Shown: piece by piece, positions 1 through 9,523 of the stretch
Numbering within the stretch: position 1 is the first letter of the stretch
How the letters are laid out: every line of letters starts with the position of its first letter
Origin: Janthinobacterium saanense
Lineage (GTDB): Bacteria; Pseudomonadota; Gammaproteobacteria; Burkholderiales; Burkholderiaceae_D
NCBI RefSeq assembly: GCF_014200675.1
Contig: NZ_JACHCI010000033.1
Span: 1 to 35,438 of the forward strand
DNA length: 35,438 bases
Direction of reading: 5' to 3'
The notes under the pieces: generated by a model
Told to the model about the DNA's origin: nothing
Database searches by the model: none
The model's input: the letters and a program-made list of their open reading frames with translations, nothing else
Made by a program: the position numbers and the translations under genes

Positions 1-109
1 TCAGATGAAAAGCGCCGCACCCAGCATCACCCGCACGGCGGCGACGTGTTCCGGCACCGCGTTGCGCCAGCCATCGATCCGGCCAATTATCCGGCCAATT
101 GACACCTGC

Positions 110-2212
110 TCATTTCAGCTGCGCCAGCGCATTGCCGCGCACCTGGAAACCTGCTTGCGCCAGCGTCTTGCCTTCGCCATCAACCAGCGCCAGCACATGC
201 TTGCCTGGCGCCGGGCGCCAGCTGAAACTGTCGTCGGCCGGCCCCAGGTCGGTCCCATCGAGCACCCAGCGCAAGCCCTGGCTGCCCTGGGCCTGAAAAA
301 ACACGCGCTGCAAGCTTTGCGGGATATCGGGGTCGATCGCCAGGATGCTGTCGTCAGCTGGATACACGATGGCGGGCGCGCGATGCGCGTCGCCCACCAC
401 GGCGAAAACGGGGCTTTCGGTACCGGCCATGAACCACTCGCGGCGCGGCGCTTCCAGCGCGGGCTGGTAAGTCACCTGCTGCTGCAACAGACCTTTGGGC
501 GGAGACGGTGCATGGCTGGCGACATTTTTATGCAAATAATCCATTACGTCGCGCCACACGGGCGCGGCGCCCGTCACGCCCGAGACATCCCACATGGGCT
601 GGCCATCAAAATTGCCGACCCAGACACCGACCGTGTAGCGCTGCGAATATCCGACACACCAGTTGTCGCGCATATCCTTGCTGGTGCCCGTCTTGACGGC
701 GCTCCAGAAGTTCGTGCCCAGTTCATTGCGCAAGCCAAAGGTCACGCTGCGCGCCGCGCGATCGGCCAGGATGTCGCCCACGATAAACGCAGCGCCCGCA
801 TCCATCACGCGGCGCGTGCCGCCCCCCTGGCCGGGCTGCAGGCTGGCCAGGGTGAATTGTCCGCCATTGGCCAGCACGCGATAGGCATTGGCCAGTTCCA
901 GCAAGCTGACTTCCGAAGCACCCAGCGCCAGCGAGGGGCCGTAGTATTCAGCCGGTTCCGTCAGGCTCGATAGGCCCACGTCTTTCAGGCGGTTGTAAAA
1001 GCTGTCCTGCCCTGTCAGCAGCACCGTGCGCACGGCCGGGATGTTGAGCGAACTGGCCAGACTGGTGCGGGCGCTGACATAACCCTTGAAATTGCGGTCG
1101 TAGTTTTGCGGCGCATACACGCCGGAACCGGTGGCGATATCGAGCGGCGTGTCGTCCATGATGGAGGCGGCCGTCATCAAACGGCGCTCGATGGCCAGCT
1201 CGTACAAGAATGGCTTCAAGGTGGAGCCGGCCTGGCGCAGCGCCGTCACGCCATCGACTTCCTTGCCGCCCGCATTGCCGACGTAGGCGAGGATGTCGCC
1301 GCTGCGGTTATCCAGCACGACGATGGCGCCATCGTTGACGTTGCGCTCGCGCAGGGAGGCCAGTTGCTGGCGCAGATTGGCCTGTGCAAAACGCTGCAAG
1401 GGGCCATCGAGCGTGCTGCGCACGGCCACGCCAGGCTGCTTGAGCAACTGCCGCGCCACTTGCGGCGCGGGCGCCAGGTCGACGTAGAAAGCGTTGCGCT
1501 GCAGGGCAGTCAACACGCGCTGGCCGATCAGCTGGCAACTGCTGTCCATGCGGCTTTCCCTGGCCAGCGCACAGGCACGCCGCGTCACGACCGCCAGCGG
1601 CGCATTCGGCGCGCGCACCAGGCTGGCCAGGATGATGCTGTCGGTCTGGTTCAGGCCCGAGGGCGCCTTGCCGAACAAGCCGTAGGAAGCGGCCGCCACG
1701 CCCTGCAGCTCGCCCCGGAACGAGACCAGATTCAAGTAGGCTTCAAAAATCTGCGCCTTGCTCCAGCTTTGCTCGATCGCTTGCGCGGCGCGTATCTGGT
1801 CCCACTTCTGGCGCAGGCTGCGCCCGCCCGCTTGCGCCTTCAAATCCGCATCGAGCTGGCCGGCCAGCTGCATGGTGATGGTGGACGCGCCACGCGGCTT
1901 TGCCGCAAACAGATTGTCCCAGGCAGCCGTGGCCAGCGCGGAGATATCCACCCCACCGTGACGCATGAAGCGCTGGTCTTCGGCCAGCAGCACGGCTTGC
2001 TGCAAGGCCGGTGAAATATCGGCCAGCGCCACCCACGGCAAGCGGCGCGCCTGCATGTCCACCCGCAGCGATTGCAGCGGCTGGCCATCGCGGTCCAGCA
2101 GTTGCGCTTCCGAACTGCGGTAGGCTGCCTGCACCTGGCCCGGCGTCAGGGTGGCTTGCGCCAGGGCCGCACAGGACCAGGTGCACGCCAAAATGACAAG
2201 CAAGGACTTCAC
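110..2212 (-). CDS. pbpC: Penicillin-binding protein 1C (bifunctional peptidoglycan glycosyltransferase/transpeptidase)
   Basis: A 700-aa class A penicillin-binding protein that polymerises lipid II and cross-links peptidoglycan on the periplasmic side of the inner membrane. The N-terminus has a hydrophobic signal/anchor (about residues 3-19). The GT51 glycosyltransferase domain (about 45-220) shows AEDQRF with catalytic Glu78 and RGASTITMQL at 107-116. The transpeptidase domain shows SxxK at Ser330-Lys333, SxN at Ser388-Asn390 and KTG at 507-509, so both active sites look intact. The last 90 or so residues match the PbpC C-terminal (BiPBP_C) domain. It starts 4 bases inside the end of the alpha-2-macroglobulin gene, so it is translationally coupled to it, as in the known yfhM-pbpC pair. 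The length is close to the usual PbpC (about 770 aa) but a little short. Assignment to PbpC rather than another class A PBP rests on the C-terminal domain and the neighbour. Confidence 0.94.
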   Translation of the reverse strand: MKSLLVILACTWSCAALAQATLTPGQVQAAYRSSEAQLLDRDGQPLQSLRVDMQARRLPWVALADISPALQQAVLLAEDQRFMRHGGVDISALATAAWDNLFAAKPRGASTITMQLAGQLDADLKAQAGGRSLRQKWDQIRAAQAIEQSWSKAQIFEAYLNLVSFRGELQGVAAASYGLFGKAPSGLNQTDSIILASLVRAPNAPLAVVTRRACALARESRMDSSCQLIGQRVLTALQRNAFYVDLAPAPQVARQLLKQPGVAVRSTLDGPLQRFAQANLRQQLASLRERNVNDGAIVVLDNRSGDILAYVGNAGGKEVDGVTALRQAGSTLKPFLYELAIERRLMTAASIMDDTPLDIATGSGVYAPQNYDRNFKGYVSARTSLASSLNIPAVRTVLLTGQDSFYNRLKDVGLSSLTEPAEYYGPSLALGASEVSLLELANAYRVLANGGQFTLASLQPGQGGGTRRVMDAGAAFIVGDILADRAARSVTFGLRNELGTNFWSAVKTGTSKDMRDNWCVGYSQRYTVGVWVGNFDGQPMWDVSGVTGAAPVWRDVMDYLHKNVASHAPSPPKGLLQQQVTYQPALEAPRREWFMAGTESPVFAVVGDAHRAPAIVYPADDSILAIDPDIPQSLQRVFFQAQGSQGLRWVLDGTDLGPADDSFSWRPAPGKHVLALVDGEGKTLAQAGFQVRGNALAQLK

Positions 2213-5200
2213 TGCGCCACCTTCACGTTTGCGTTGGGCGCCGCGCCAAACAGTTCGGGCGAGTACATGGCTTCGACCCGGCTGGCCGGCAAACTGAAGT
2301 CCCCCGCGTTATTCAGACGCACCGTGTATTCCACGCTCCACGCACCTTTCGGCACGAAGGCATAGTAGGCACGGAAGGCGTCGACGGCGCGCTCTTCGAA
2401 TGTCGGCCAGACCCAGCCCGTGGATTTTTCACCGGCGGTCGACAGCTGCGAATCGCGGCCCAGGCCATTGCCCAGCACCGTGGCGCTGGCGGGAATAGGA
2501 TCGTCGACCACCACCCAGCTCATGTCCGTTTGCGCCGTCAAATCGAGGCGCACGCGGTAGACATCGCCGCGCGACCAGACACCCGCCGTTTTCTGCTCCA
2601 CCGGCGTGATGGTTTTCTTCAAGGTGTAACCGCTGGAAAGCGGCGCCGTGAGGGGAATCGCGGCCACGCTTTGCACCGTGGCCCAGGGCTTGCCCGCGCC
2701 ATTGTGGGCCATGCTCAAGGTATCCACCGCTTTTGGCCACGCCTGCAGCACAGGGCCGACTTTCGCGGCACCGTTCCAGGCCAGCGTCTGCGTATCGCCG
2801 CCCAGCTTGACCGTGCTGCTGCCTGTCACCGGCGTGGCTTCAAACTTGGCCGAGAACTTGGCCATGGCCAGGGTGCCCCAGGCATTGGCCACCGTCGTAT
2901 CCCAGCGGCCCTGCTTCTGGCGGCCCATGGCGCCGCGCGCCAGGCGGCCGATATCGTCTTTCCACGCGGGGTTGTCCAGCACGGCCAGCAGCAAGCGGTT
3001 GGCGTTGACGTCGCCCGATACCATCAACCACCACCAGTTATCCTTGCGTTCGGTGGAAAAGCCCATGCTCGTGCCCTGGAAGTTCAGGCGCGAGCGCAGG
3101 ATCTGCTGCACCTCGGCCAGCTGCGCATCGCGGCGGGCCAGCTTGGGCGTGCGCTGCAACAGCAAGCTCCAGTCGATCAGGGCCGAAGTCGGCCACAGGT
3201 TCGGGTTGATGCTGATGCTTTCCAGCGCATCGGGCGGCACCTTGTTCGAGCGCGACAAGGCTTCCAGCGCAGCCAGCTTGCGCACGGCCAGGTCGGTCGT
3301 CGCCAAAGCGGAATGGCGCACGATGCGGCCCTGCACGAAGGCCGTCAAGCCTTCTTCCATGCGGTTTTTCGTCTGTTCGGGTATCGCGTACCCCGCTTCG
3401 GCCGTGGCGGACAAGACATAGGCCGTCAGGGTATCGCTGCCCTGCTCCATCATCGGAAAATACTTCAGCAAGCCGTCGCCATCGAGATAGGCGGGCAAGC
3501 TGGCCGCCAGCTGGTTCCACGCAGCCGTGTCGCGCAAGGCGATCGCTTTCGAGGTATTCTGCTCGAAGCAGGTGTAAGGATAGGCCGCCATATATTCACG
3601 CACGCCGGGCAGCTCGCCACCCAGGCTGGCCGCAAAGCTGGTCTGGACGCCACCCCGGCCAGCCACCGCGCCGGCCGGCATCTGCACTGACATATTCCGG
3701 GGCTGATCGAGCTGCAGCAGGGTCGCCTGATAGGTGCGCAGCGGCGTGGCCTGGCCCACCTTTTGCGTGACCTTCAGCTTGTCCATGTTGGCCCCAGCCT
3801 TGGCGCTGACTTCCCACACGATGCTGGCGGCATTCATCGGCACCTGGTAATTCCAGCCGATCTCGCGCGCCTCGCCCGCCGCCAGGCTCACGCTCTGGCG
3901 CGGCAAAGTTTTACCTGCCGCGCTGGCGTTCAGTTCCACGTTCAGGGACGCATTCGACGTATTACGCACCGTAAAACCGGCGCGCAACTGGTCGCCTTCG
4001 CGCACCAGCTGCGGCAAGCCTGACAGTAATATCAAGTCTTGCGAGCTGCGGATATCGGTGCTGCCGGTACCGAACAATTGCTGGCCAGCGCTGGCGACGG
4101 CGACGATACGAAAACCGCTCAAAGAGTCGTTGAGCGGCACTTGCACGGTCGCCTCGCCCTTGGCGTCGAGCTTGACGGTGGCCTTCCAGAACAGCAGGGT
4201 GTCGAACAGCTCGCGGCTGGCGCCCTTGCCGCCGCCACCGCCGGCCGGGAAAGCCTTGCGGCCGAAATGGCGCTTGCCGATCACCTGCATTTGCGCGGTC
4301 GAGGTTTCCACCTGCAGGCTGCGCTGCCCCATCATGGTGTCGAGCAGCTTCCAGCTATCGTTGGGCATCAGTTCCAGCAAACCCGTGTCGACGGCAGCCA
4401 GCGCCACTTCCGCGCCAGCCGGTAAAACCTGGCCATCGGCGCGGCGCACGCGCACGGATACTTCGGCTTTCTCGCGCGTGCGGTAGACCTCTTTGTCAGA
4501 GACCACCATCACCTTCAATTCATGCGCCTGCCAGCCCACGTTCAAGGGCGCGATGCCCATCTTGTAAGCCGGTTTGCCCAGGTCGACCAGGGCTGTCGGC
4601 TGCACGCCATCGACCCGGCCCCGCACCACGAACACGGAGACATACACATTCGGCGCATAGTTAGGCTTGACGGGGATGCTGACCACCGGCTCGCGGCCAT
4701 TCAAAGGCCGCACATAGGTGTCGAGTATGCCTTCGCGCTCCACCGTGATCAGGGCCGTGCCTTCACGAAACGGCATGCGCACCTGCAGGCTGGCCTGCTC
4801 GCCCGGTTCATAGCGCTTCTTCTCGGGCAGCACGTCGATGCGGTCGCTATCGCTGGCGTTGAACCACCAGTCGCCGCTGCCGGCCACCCAGGTTTCGCGG
4901 TTAGCAAGCGCCGCACGGCCCTGGCCATCTTCGGTGCGCGCGCGCAAAATCAAATTACCGCTGGCGGGCGCCTTCACTTCGCAAATCAACAGTGCCTTGT
5001 TATCGGTCTTGCCGCTGCAAGCGGGGCCCAGCTTGACGATGTCACTCTCGTTTTCATAGGCGTAAAAGCCGCCGATCAGCCGCCGGCGGTGCGAATAGCT
5101 ATTGCGCTGGAAAAAATCGACGGCGACAACCGCATTGCTCACGGGCTTGCCTTCAGTGGACAGCACCGCCACCGTGAACTTGAATTGTTCTCGGCTCAAG

Positions 5201-7938
5201 GCCCAGGCATCGGGCTTGATGCCGATCACATAGTTCGATGGCCACAAGGGCACGCGGGTGGCCACCGAGGCCGTCTCGCCATTCGCATCCTGGAACGCCA
5301 TTTCCGCCACCAGGTCGCGCGGCGTAGCTGACTGCGGCAACTGGTCGATCACGAAACGCGCGCCGCCCGCCTTGTCCAGGTTCAGGTTTTGCGTGCGCGC
5401 CGCGGCTGATCCCGCCGCCGCGCTGCCTTCGTCCTGCCATGCATTCTCATCGTCGTCATAACCGGCGCCCTGCTTGACCAGCCCTTCTTTCACATCGCCG
5501 TTGCTGAAACTGAAATCGGCATAATCGGCAAACGACACGCTCTTGTCTTGCAACACCGTGCGCAGCTTGACGGGCGCATTGGTGGCAGCGCCGCCCGCCA
5601 GGTAATTGATCTGCGCATCGAGGGCGACTTGCGACACTTGCACGGCAGGCGTTTTCGGCCCCTGCAGCACGGCTTTCATGGTCGGCACGCGGAACGCTTC
5701 CACGCGGAAGCTGCCCGACGGTTTGCCCGCCATGCTGACTTCATATTCACCCTGCCTGGCGTACGCCGGGATGGTCCATTCGTTTTCCGCCGTGCCGCTG
5801 GCCGACCAGCGCAGCGGCAGCTGGTAAGTCTGCTCACTGCCTTGGTGCGTGATGACGACCGCCGTGGCGCTGCCAGGGCCATTATTTTTGTCGACCAAAG
5901 AGAGGCCCTGGTCCGTGTGGCGGCGGATGAAATGCTTCATGTGCACGGTTTCACCGGCGCGCAGCAAGCTGCGGTCGAACACCGTGGCCAGCAAGGTATT
6001 GTCGGCGCGCGTGTCATCGGTGGGTAAATTGAAGCGCCAGGATTCGATGCCGCCCACCCAGTCCGACATGGTGAACGTCATGTCGCCGCCGCTGCGCGCA
6101 CTGACAAAATAACTGCCATTGTTCTTGCAAGTGGAGCGCGCCAGTTCGCCGTCGATACGGGCCACGCCATCGGCGCCCGTCAGACCTTGCCAAAGCTGCT
6201 TGCCACTGCAATCGCGCACCGCCACCTGCGCCTTGGCCACCGGCGCGCCCTTGTCCAGCGAGGTCACCCACACCAGCGACGATTGCGCGCCATGCTTGAA
6301 GTGGGCGGCCAGGTTGGTCACCAGCGCGGCTGTGTGGATGTAGGCGGTAGCGGGTTTGCCCAGCAAGGTCTTGCCCAGGATCGGGCTAGCCAGTTCCACC
6401 ACATAAAAGCCGGGCTTGACGAGGGGAATGCCGATCACTTCAAAGGTCTTCTTGCCATCGGGACGGGGCAGCTTGAAGGTGCGCGTGCCAGCCGCACCAT
6501 TCAGCACGGATTTGCTCATATTGCCCGCATATTGCTCGCCGGGCTGCCAGTTTTCATTGTCACCGCCACCACCCGACAAGCGGCGCATCCAGTCGATGAC
6601 GAACTTGTCGTCATTGTCGGGCACGCGCAAGGTCGCGCCCGATGCCGCTTCCTTGCCCGTCAGCACAGGCTCGATATTGCGCACGGTGACCGGCAACAAG
6701 CCATCGCCCTTGGCTTCCAGGATGCCGAAGGGCGCAGGAAATTTCAGCAAGGGCGGCTGTTCGCCCGTGCGCACCGTCATGGGAAAGCGTGCGCGGTTCA
6801 GCAAGCTGCGGCCCGCATCGTCCGTCAATTTATTCGGCAAGCCCAGTACAAAGCTGGCCTGCTCGGGGAACGGGCCTTTGAAGGTGGCGTCGGTCAGGAA
6901 TTCCGCCTTTTCTTCTTCCTTGGATATCGACGGCACATACGTCTTGCCGCCGCCTTTCAGGGTGATGGCACGCACCAGCGAGGCTTGCACGGGCGCGGAA
7001 AACTGCAGGCGCAACGGCAGGAAGGGAATGCACTGATCCTTGGGATTGCTGCGCTCGCAGCTGAATTTGGCGGTGAAATCGGGCCGCGTCTTGTAGTGCA
7101 GGCTCTGCGCCTTTTGCGTGGCAATCGGCTGGGCGCCGGCGGTAGCGATGCCCGCGCCCCACACCAGTGTCACCTTGGCGTTGGCGGGAAAACTGCGCTT
7201 GCATTGCAGCACGGTGACGGGCAGCGGCGGCGCGCCTTTGACGAACATGGGCATGCCCACCTTCCACACCACGCCACGCGACTTGAAATACACATTCAGA
7301 TAGCGGTCGACAAAATTCTTGCGCAGGGCCAGTACCTGCTGCAGCTGCTTGCCCTGCAACAGGCGCACGCCGATCTTTTCATTGATGCCTTCCGCGCTGC
7401 AATAGGCGTAGTCCGTGATGCTGGCCTCGCTGGCGACGGCGTCGAGTCCCAGCACGAAGATCTGGTTTTCATCGATATACGGCTGGCCATCGTAAGGCGT
7501 GGCCTCGACGATGGCTGGCCCGCCCGTGTCAAAGCGGTAGCTGGAATCGCCTGTCAATGGCTGGCCCGCCAGGTCTTTCACTGCCGGTTTCAAGGCAAAT
7601 GTACAGGCCACGCCAGCGGGCAGGTCACGTTCGAAATCGTAACTCCAGTTACGCTCATCGGCCCAGCGCCCCTTGCCCGCCACCACGGCAGACTCGGCTG
7701 AGCCGCAATCGACGCTGAATGGATCGGCCAGCGCCATGTCGCCAAACGGCACCATCGGCGTGCCGAACTGCGCCCGCACCTGGCGCACCGCCTTGACCGT
7801 GCCGCTCGGTGAAAACACCGCCACGCCACTGTCGGCCAGGGCTGGCAAGGCCGCACCCAGCGGCAGCATCAATAGCGCCGGCAAAGTAAAACGGGCGAGC
7901 ATGGAAAGAGTAGCCTTGCGGAAAGTAACCTTGGGCAC
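2209..7938 (-). CDS. Bacterial alpha-2-macroglobulin family protein
   Basis: A very large (1909 aa) secreted protease-trap protein of the YfhM/bacterial alpha-2-macroglobulin family, thought to entrap foreign proteases in the periplasm and act with PBP1C when the wall is breached. The thioester motif TCFEQ is present, with its Cys near residue 1457, so it belongs to the thioester-containing type. MG-like beta domains fill the first 1100 residues or so, followed by the conserved stretch after the bait region (WKATVKLDAKGEA) and the TED helical domain. I chose GTG at 7938 because AGGAG lies 7 bases upstream; the ATG at 7902 lacks a Shine-Dalgarno. The signal peptide ends in PALA before DSG and has no lipobox Cys, unlike E. 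coli YfhM, which is a lipoprotein. It is the first gene of a two-gene operon with pbpC (ATGA overlap). Confidence 0.93.
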   Translation of the reverse strand: MPKVTFRKATLSMLARFTLPALLMLPLGAALPALADSGVAVFSPSGTVKAVRQVRAQFGTPMVPFGDMALADPFSVDCGSAESAVVAGKGRWADERNWSYDFERDLPAGVACTFALKPAVKDLAGQPLTGDSSYRFDTGGPAIVEATPYDGQPYIDENQIFVLGLDAVASEASITDYAYCSAEGINEKIGVRLLQGKQLQQVLALRKNFVDRYLNVYFKSRGVVWKVGMPMFVKGAPPLPVTVLQCKRSFPANAKVTLVWGAGIATAGAQPIATQKAQSLHYKTRPDFTAKFSCERSNPKDQCIPFLPLRLQFSAPVQASLVRAITLKGGGKTYVPSISKEEEKAEFLTDATFKGPFPEQASFVLGLPNKLTDDAGRSLLNRARFPMTVRTGEQPPLLKFPAPFGILEAKGDGLLPVTVRNIEPVLTGKEAASGATLRVPDNDDKFVIDWMRRLSGGGGDNENWQPGEQYAGNMSKSVLNGAAGTRTFKLPRPDGKKTFEVIGIPLVKPGFYVVELASPILGKTLLGKPATAYIHTAALVTNLAAHFKHGAQSSLVWVTSLDKGAPVAKAQVAVRDCSGKQLWQGLTGADGVARIDGELARSTCKNNGSYFVSARSGGDMTFTMSDWVGGIESWRFNLPTDDTRADNTLLATVFDRSLLRAGETVHMKHFIRRHTDQGLSLVDKNNGPGSATAVVITHQGSEQTYQLPLRWSASGTAENEWTIPAYARQGEYEVSMAGKPSGSFRVEAFRVPTMKAVLQGPKTPAVQVSQVALDAQINYLAGGAATNAPVKLRTVLQDKSVSFADYADFSFSNGDVKEGLVKQGAGYDDDENAWQDEGSAAAGSAAARTQNLNLDKAGGARFVIDQLPQSATPRDLVAEMAFQDANGETASVATRVPLWPSNYVIGIKPDAWALSREQFKFTVAVLSTEGKPVSNAVVAVDFFQRNSYSHRRRLIGGFYAYENESDIVKLGPACSGKTDNKALLICEVKAPASGNLILRARTEDGQGRAALANRETWVAGSGDWWFNASDSDRIDVLPEKKRYEPGEQASLQVRMPFREGTALITVEREGILDTYVRPLNGREPVVSIPVKPNYAPNVYVSVFVVRGRVDGVQPTALVDLGKPAYKMGIAPLNVGWQAHELKVMVVSDKEVYRTREKAEVSVRVRRADGQVLPAGAEVALAAVDTGLLELMPNDSWKLLDTMMGQRSLQVETSTAQMQVIGKRHFGRKAFPAGGGGGKGASRELFDTLLFWKATVKLDAKGEATVQVPLNDSLSGFRIVAVASAGQQLFGTGSTDIRSSQDLILLSGLPQLVREGDQLRAGFTVRNTSNASLNVELNASAAGKTLPRQSVSLAAGEAREIGWNYQVPMNAASIVWEVSAKAGANMDKLKVTQKVGQATPLRTYQATLLQLDQPRNMSVQMPAGAVAGRGGVQTSFAASLGGELPGVREYMAAYPYTCFEQNTSKAIALRDTAAWNQLAASLPAYLDGDGLLKYFPMMEQGSDTLTAYVLSATAEAGYAIPEQTKNRMEEGLTAFVQGRIVRHSALATTDLAVRKLAALEALSRSNKVPPDALESISINPNLWPTSALIDWSLLLQRTPKLARRDAQLAEVQQILRSRLNFQGTSMGFSTERKDNWWWLMVSGDVNANRLLLAVLDNPAWKDDIGRLARGAMGRQKQGRWDTTVANAWGTLAMAKFSAKFEATPVTGSSTVKLGGDTQTLAWNGAAKVGPVLQAWPKAVDTLSMAHNGAGKPWATVQSVAAIPLTAPLSSGYTLKKTITPVEQKTAGVWSRGDVYRVRLDLTAQTDMSWVVVDDPIPASATVLGNGLGRDSQLSTAGEKSTGWVWPTFEERAVDAFRAYYAFVPKGAWSVEYTVRLNNAGDFSLPASRVEAMYSPELFGAAPNANVKVAQ

Positions 7939-8424
7939 GGAGTAACTCCTGAATAGAAAGGCGCAATGGCGCCGCATAGGGGTAAAACGGAATTGTTTCT
8001 CTATCGAACGCGGCAGGAATACAACACCAATGTAATATCGGTGTTAATCGCCAACAATATTGATAATATACAGTGACAAGTTAGAAATAAGTTGTTCGCC
8101 AGACGGTAACAAGCAGCAGGAACTTCTCTCTTTTCCTCTTATGTCCGGCTTATAAAAATTTTCTTCGTCGAAATGAGTTGTTTTTGTCGTCAAACTGCAA
8201 CACCATTGATATACAACAATGCTTTGTGCGCTAACGCACCGACCGGTCGAACTTGGATCCGTATTCTCAAGTCCAACAGCAGTGCAAATGTTGCGTGTAT
8301 CGCACCTGTCCAGACCTGTCATCAAACCGCATCTTATTAGTATTGATATTTAATTCTTATTAATGTTTGGCAGTCTGTGTTTGTAGGCAGTAGAGAAAAT
8401 CTCTTTCAACGTTGGGAGTTACTT
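7939..8424. promoter_or_regulatory. AT-rich divergent intergenic region between alpha-2-macroglobulin and ompA
   Basis: About 485 bases, clearly richer in A+T than the flanks, carrying the promoters of two divergent genes. On the A2M side a small hairpin (GGCGC-AATG-GCGCC, about 7961-7974) lies in the leader. A 6-bp inverted repeat AACACC/GGTGTT surrounds about 8023-8044. On the ompA side the sequence at 8335-8370 is very AT-rich and probably holds the promoter, but I cannot pick the -35/-10 pair with confidence. No credible gene is seen; the minus-strand reading frame at 8044-8325 has no RBS or family resemblance. Confidence 0.5.
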
Positions 8425-9453
8425 GTGAATAATCTAAAAAAAATCGCCGTTGCCGCCGCAGTCTTGTGCTCCGCCCTCGGCGCACAGGCCCAGGAAATTA
8501 ACCCATCCTGGTATATTCAACCTAGCATCAATGCACTCAAACCCGATTCAGACTTTTCAACCAGCAAAACTGGTTATGGCGCTGGTCTGCGCTTTGGTAA
8601 GCCGGTGTCGCCTGAATGGGATATCCAGTTCGGCACCACCTATGCCCGCTCCAAAGGCAACAATGGCACGCGCTACCAGCAAAACACGCTGGGCGTTGAT
8701 GGCTTGTACCTGTTCAGCCGCGATCCAGCCTTCGCTCCCTTCGTACTGATCGGTGCTGGTATGCAACGCGACAAGGATACCGGCGCGCTGGGTGACCGCA
8801 GCAAGAGCTCGCCATACGCCAGCGTCGGCCTGGGCTTCCAGGGCAAGATCAACGACCAGTGGTCGACCCAGGTCGATATCCGCAACGTGCATGGTTTCCT
8901 GCGTGGCGATACCTTCGCCAGCAGCAAGGCCAACAACTACTACGTTACGGTGGGCCTGAACTACGCGTTCGACAAACCGCCTGCACCACCGCCGCCACCA
9001 CGCCAGGAAGTGATCGCGCCACCGCCGCCACCACCTCCACCGCCGCCTCCACCGCCGCCACCGCAACCGCGATTTGAGAAAGTGACGTTGTCGGCGACCG
9101 AACTGTTCGCTTTCGACAGCGCCAAGCTGGGCCCAACGCAATCGAGGCTGGACGAGATTGCACGCGTGCTCAATGCTGCGCCGGACGTCAACAACGTGGT
9201 CATCAGTGGTTATGCCGACCGCATCGGTGCGCCCAAGTACAACCTGAAACTGTCGAAGGAACGTGCTGACGCAGTCAAGGCTTACCTGGTCAACGCCGGT
9301 GTTGCCGCCAACCGCCTGACAGCCGAAGGCAAAGGCTCGACCAATCCAGTCGTTACTTGCGATAACAAGAAACGCGCTGACTTGATCAAGTGCCTGGAAC
9401 CTAACCGTCGCGTTGAAGTCGAGCAAATCACCATCGAGCGCCGTGTACAGTAA
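8425..9453 (+). CDS. ompA: OmpA-family outer membrane protein with long poly-proline linker
   Basis: A 342-aa outer membrane protein. The start is GTG at 8425, with GGGAG six bases upstream; an in-frame GTG at 8377 lacks an RBS. The signal peptide ends AQA before QEIN (residue 22). Residues about 25-182 form the OmpA-type beta-barrel, ending in the aromatic strand GLNYAF. A proline-rich linker (184-215) includes 15 consecutive prolines at 199-213. The C-terminal OmpA peptidoglycan-binding domain spans about 222-335, with the usual NLKLSKERADAV and PNRRVEV segments and a cysteine pair (Cys312, Cys323) typical of betaproteobacterial OmpA. It anchors the outer membrane to the wall by binding diaminopimelate. 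It appears monocistronic, with its own terminator immediately downstream. Confidence 0.94.
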   Translation: MNNLKKIAVAAAVLCSALGAQAQEINPSWYIQPSINALKPDSDFSTSKTGYGAGLRFGKPVSPEWDIQFGTTYARSKGNNGTRYQQNTLGVDGLYLFSRDPAFAPFVLIGAGMQRDKDTGALGDRSKSSPYASVGLGFQGKINDQWSTQVDIRNVHGFLRGDTFASSKANNYYVTVGLNYAFDKPPAPPPPPRQEVIAPPPPPPPPPPPPPPPQPRFEKVTLSATELFAFDSAKLGPTQSRLDEIARVLNAAPDVNNVVISGYADRIGAPKYNLKLSKERADAVKAYLVNAGVAANRLTAEGKGSTNPVVTCDNKKRADLIKCLEPNRRVEVEQITIERRVQ

Positions 9454-9483
9454 GCATTAATCATCAGTGGAATGCCACTGCAT

Positions 9484-9510
9484 AAAAAGGGGCTACGGCC
9501 CCTTTTTTTT
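9484..9510 (+). terminator. Rho-independent terminator of ompA
   Basis: Perfect 10-bp stem AAAAAGGGGC / GCCCCTTTTT closed by a TACG loop (a C-UACG-G tetraloop in RNA), followed by a run of eight T. It lies 31 bases after the ompA stop and before the start of the next gene. Confidence 0.93.
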
Positions 9511-9523
9511 ATTGAAAGCCACT

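Noticed and set aside
1..109. Short minus-strand frame (about 34 codons from a GTG, stop at 1-3) downstream of pbpC, with a 12-bp tandem repeat AATTGGCCGGAT
   Set aside because: Too short, with no RBS and no family resemblance; only the repeat is real, and it has just two copies.
8044..8325. 93-aa minus-strand frame in the AT-rich A2M/ompA gap
   Set aside because: No RBS, composition unlike coding DNA here, no recognisable protein pattern; treated as intergenic.
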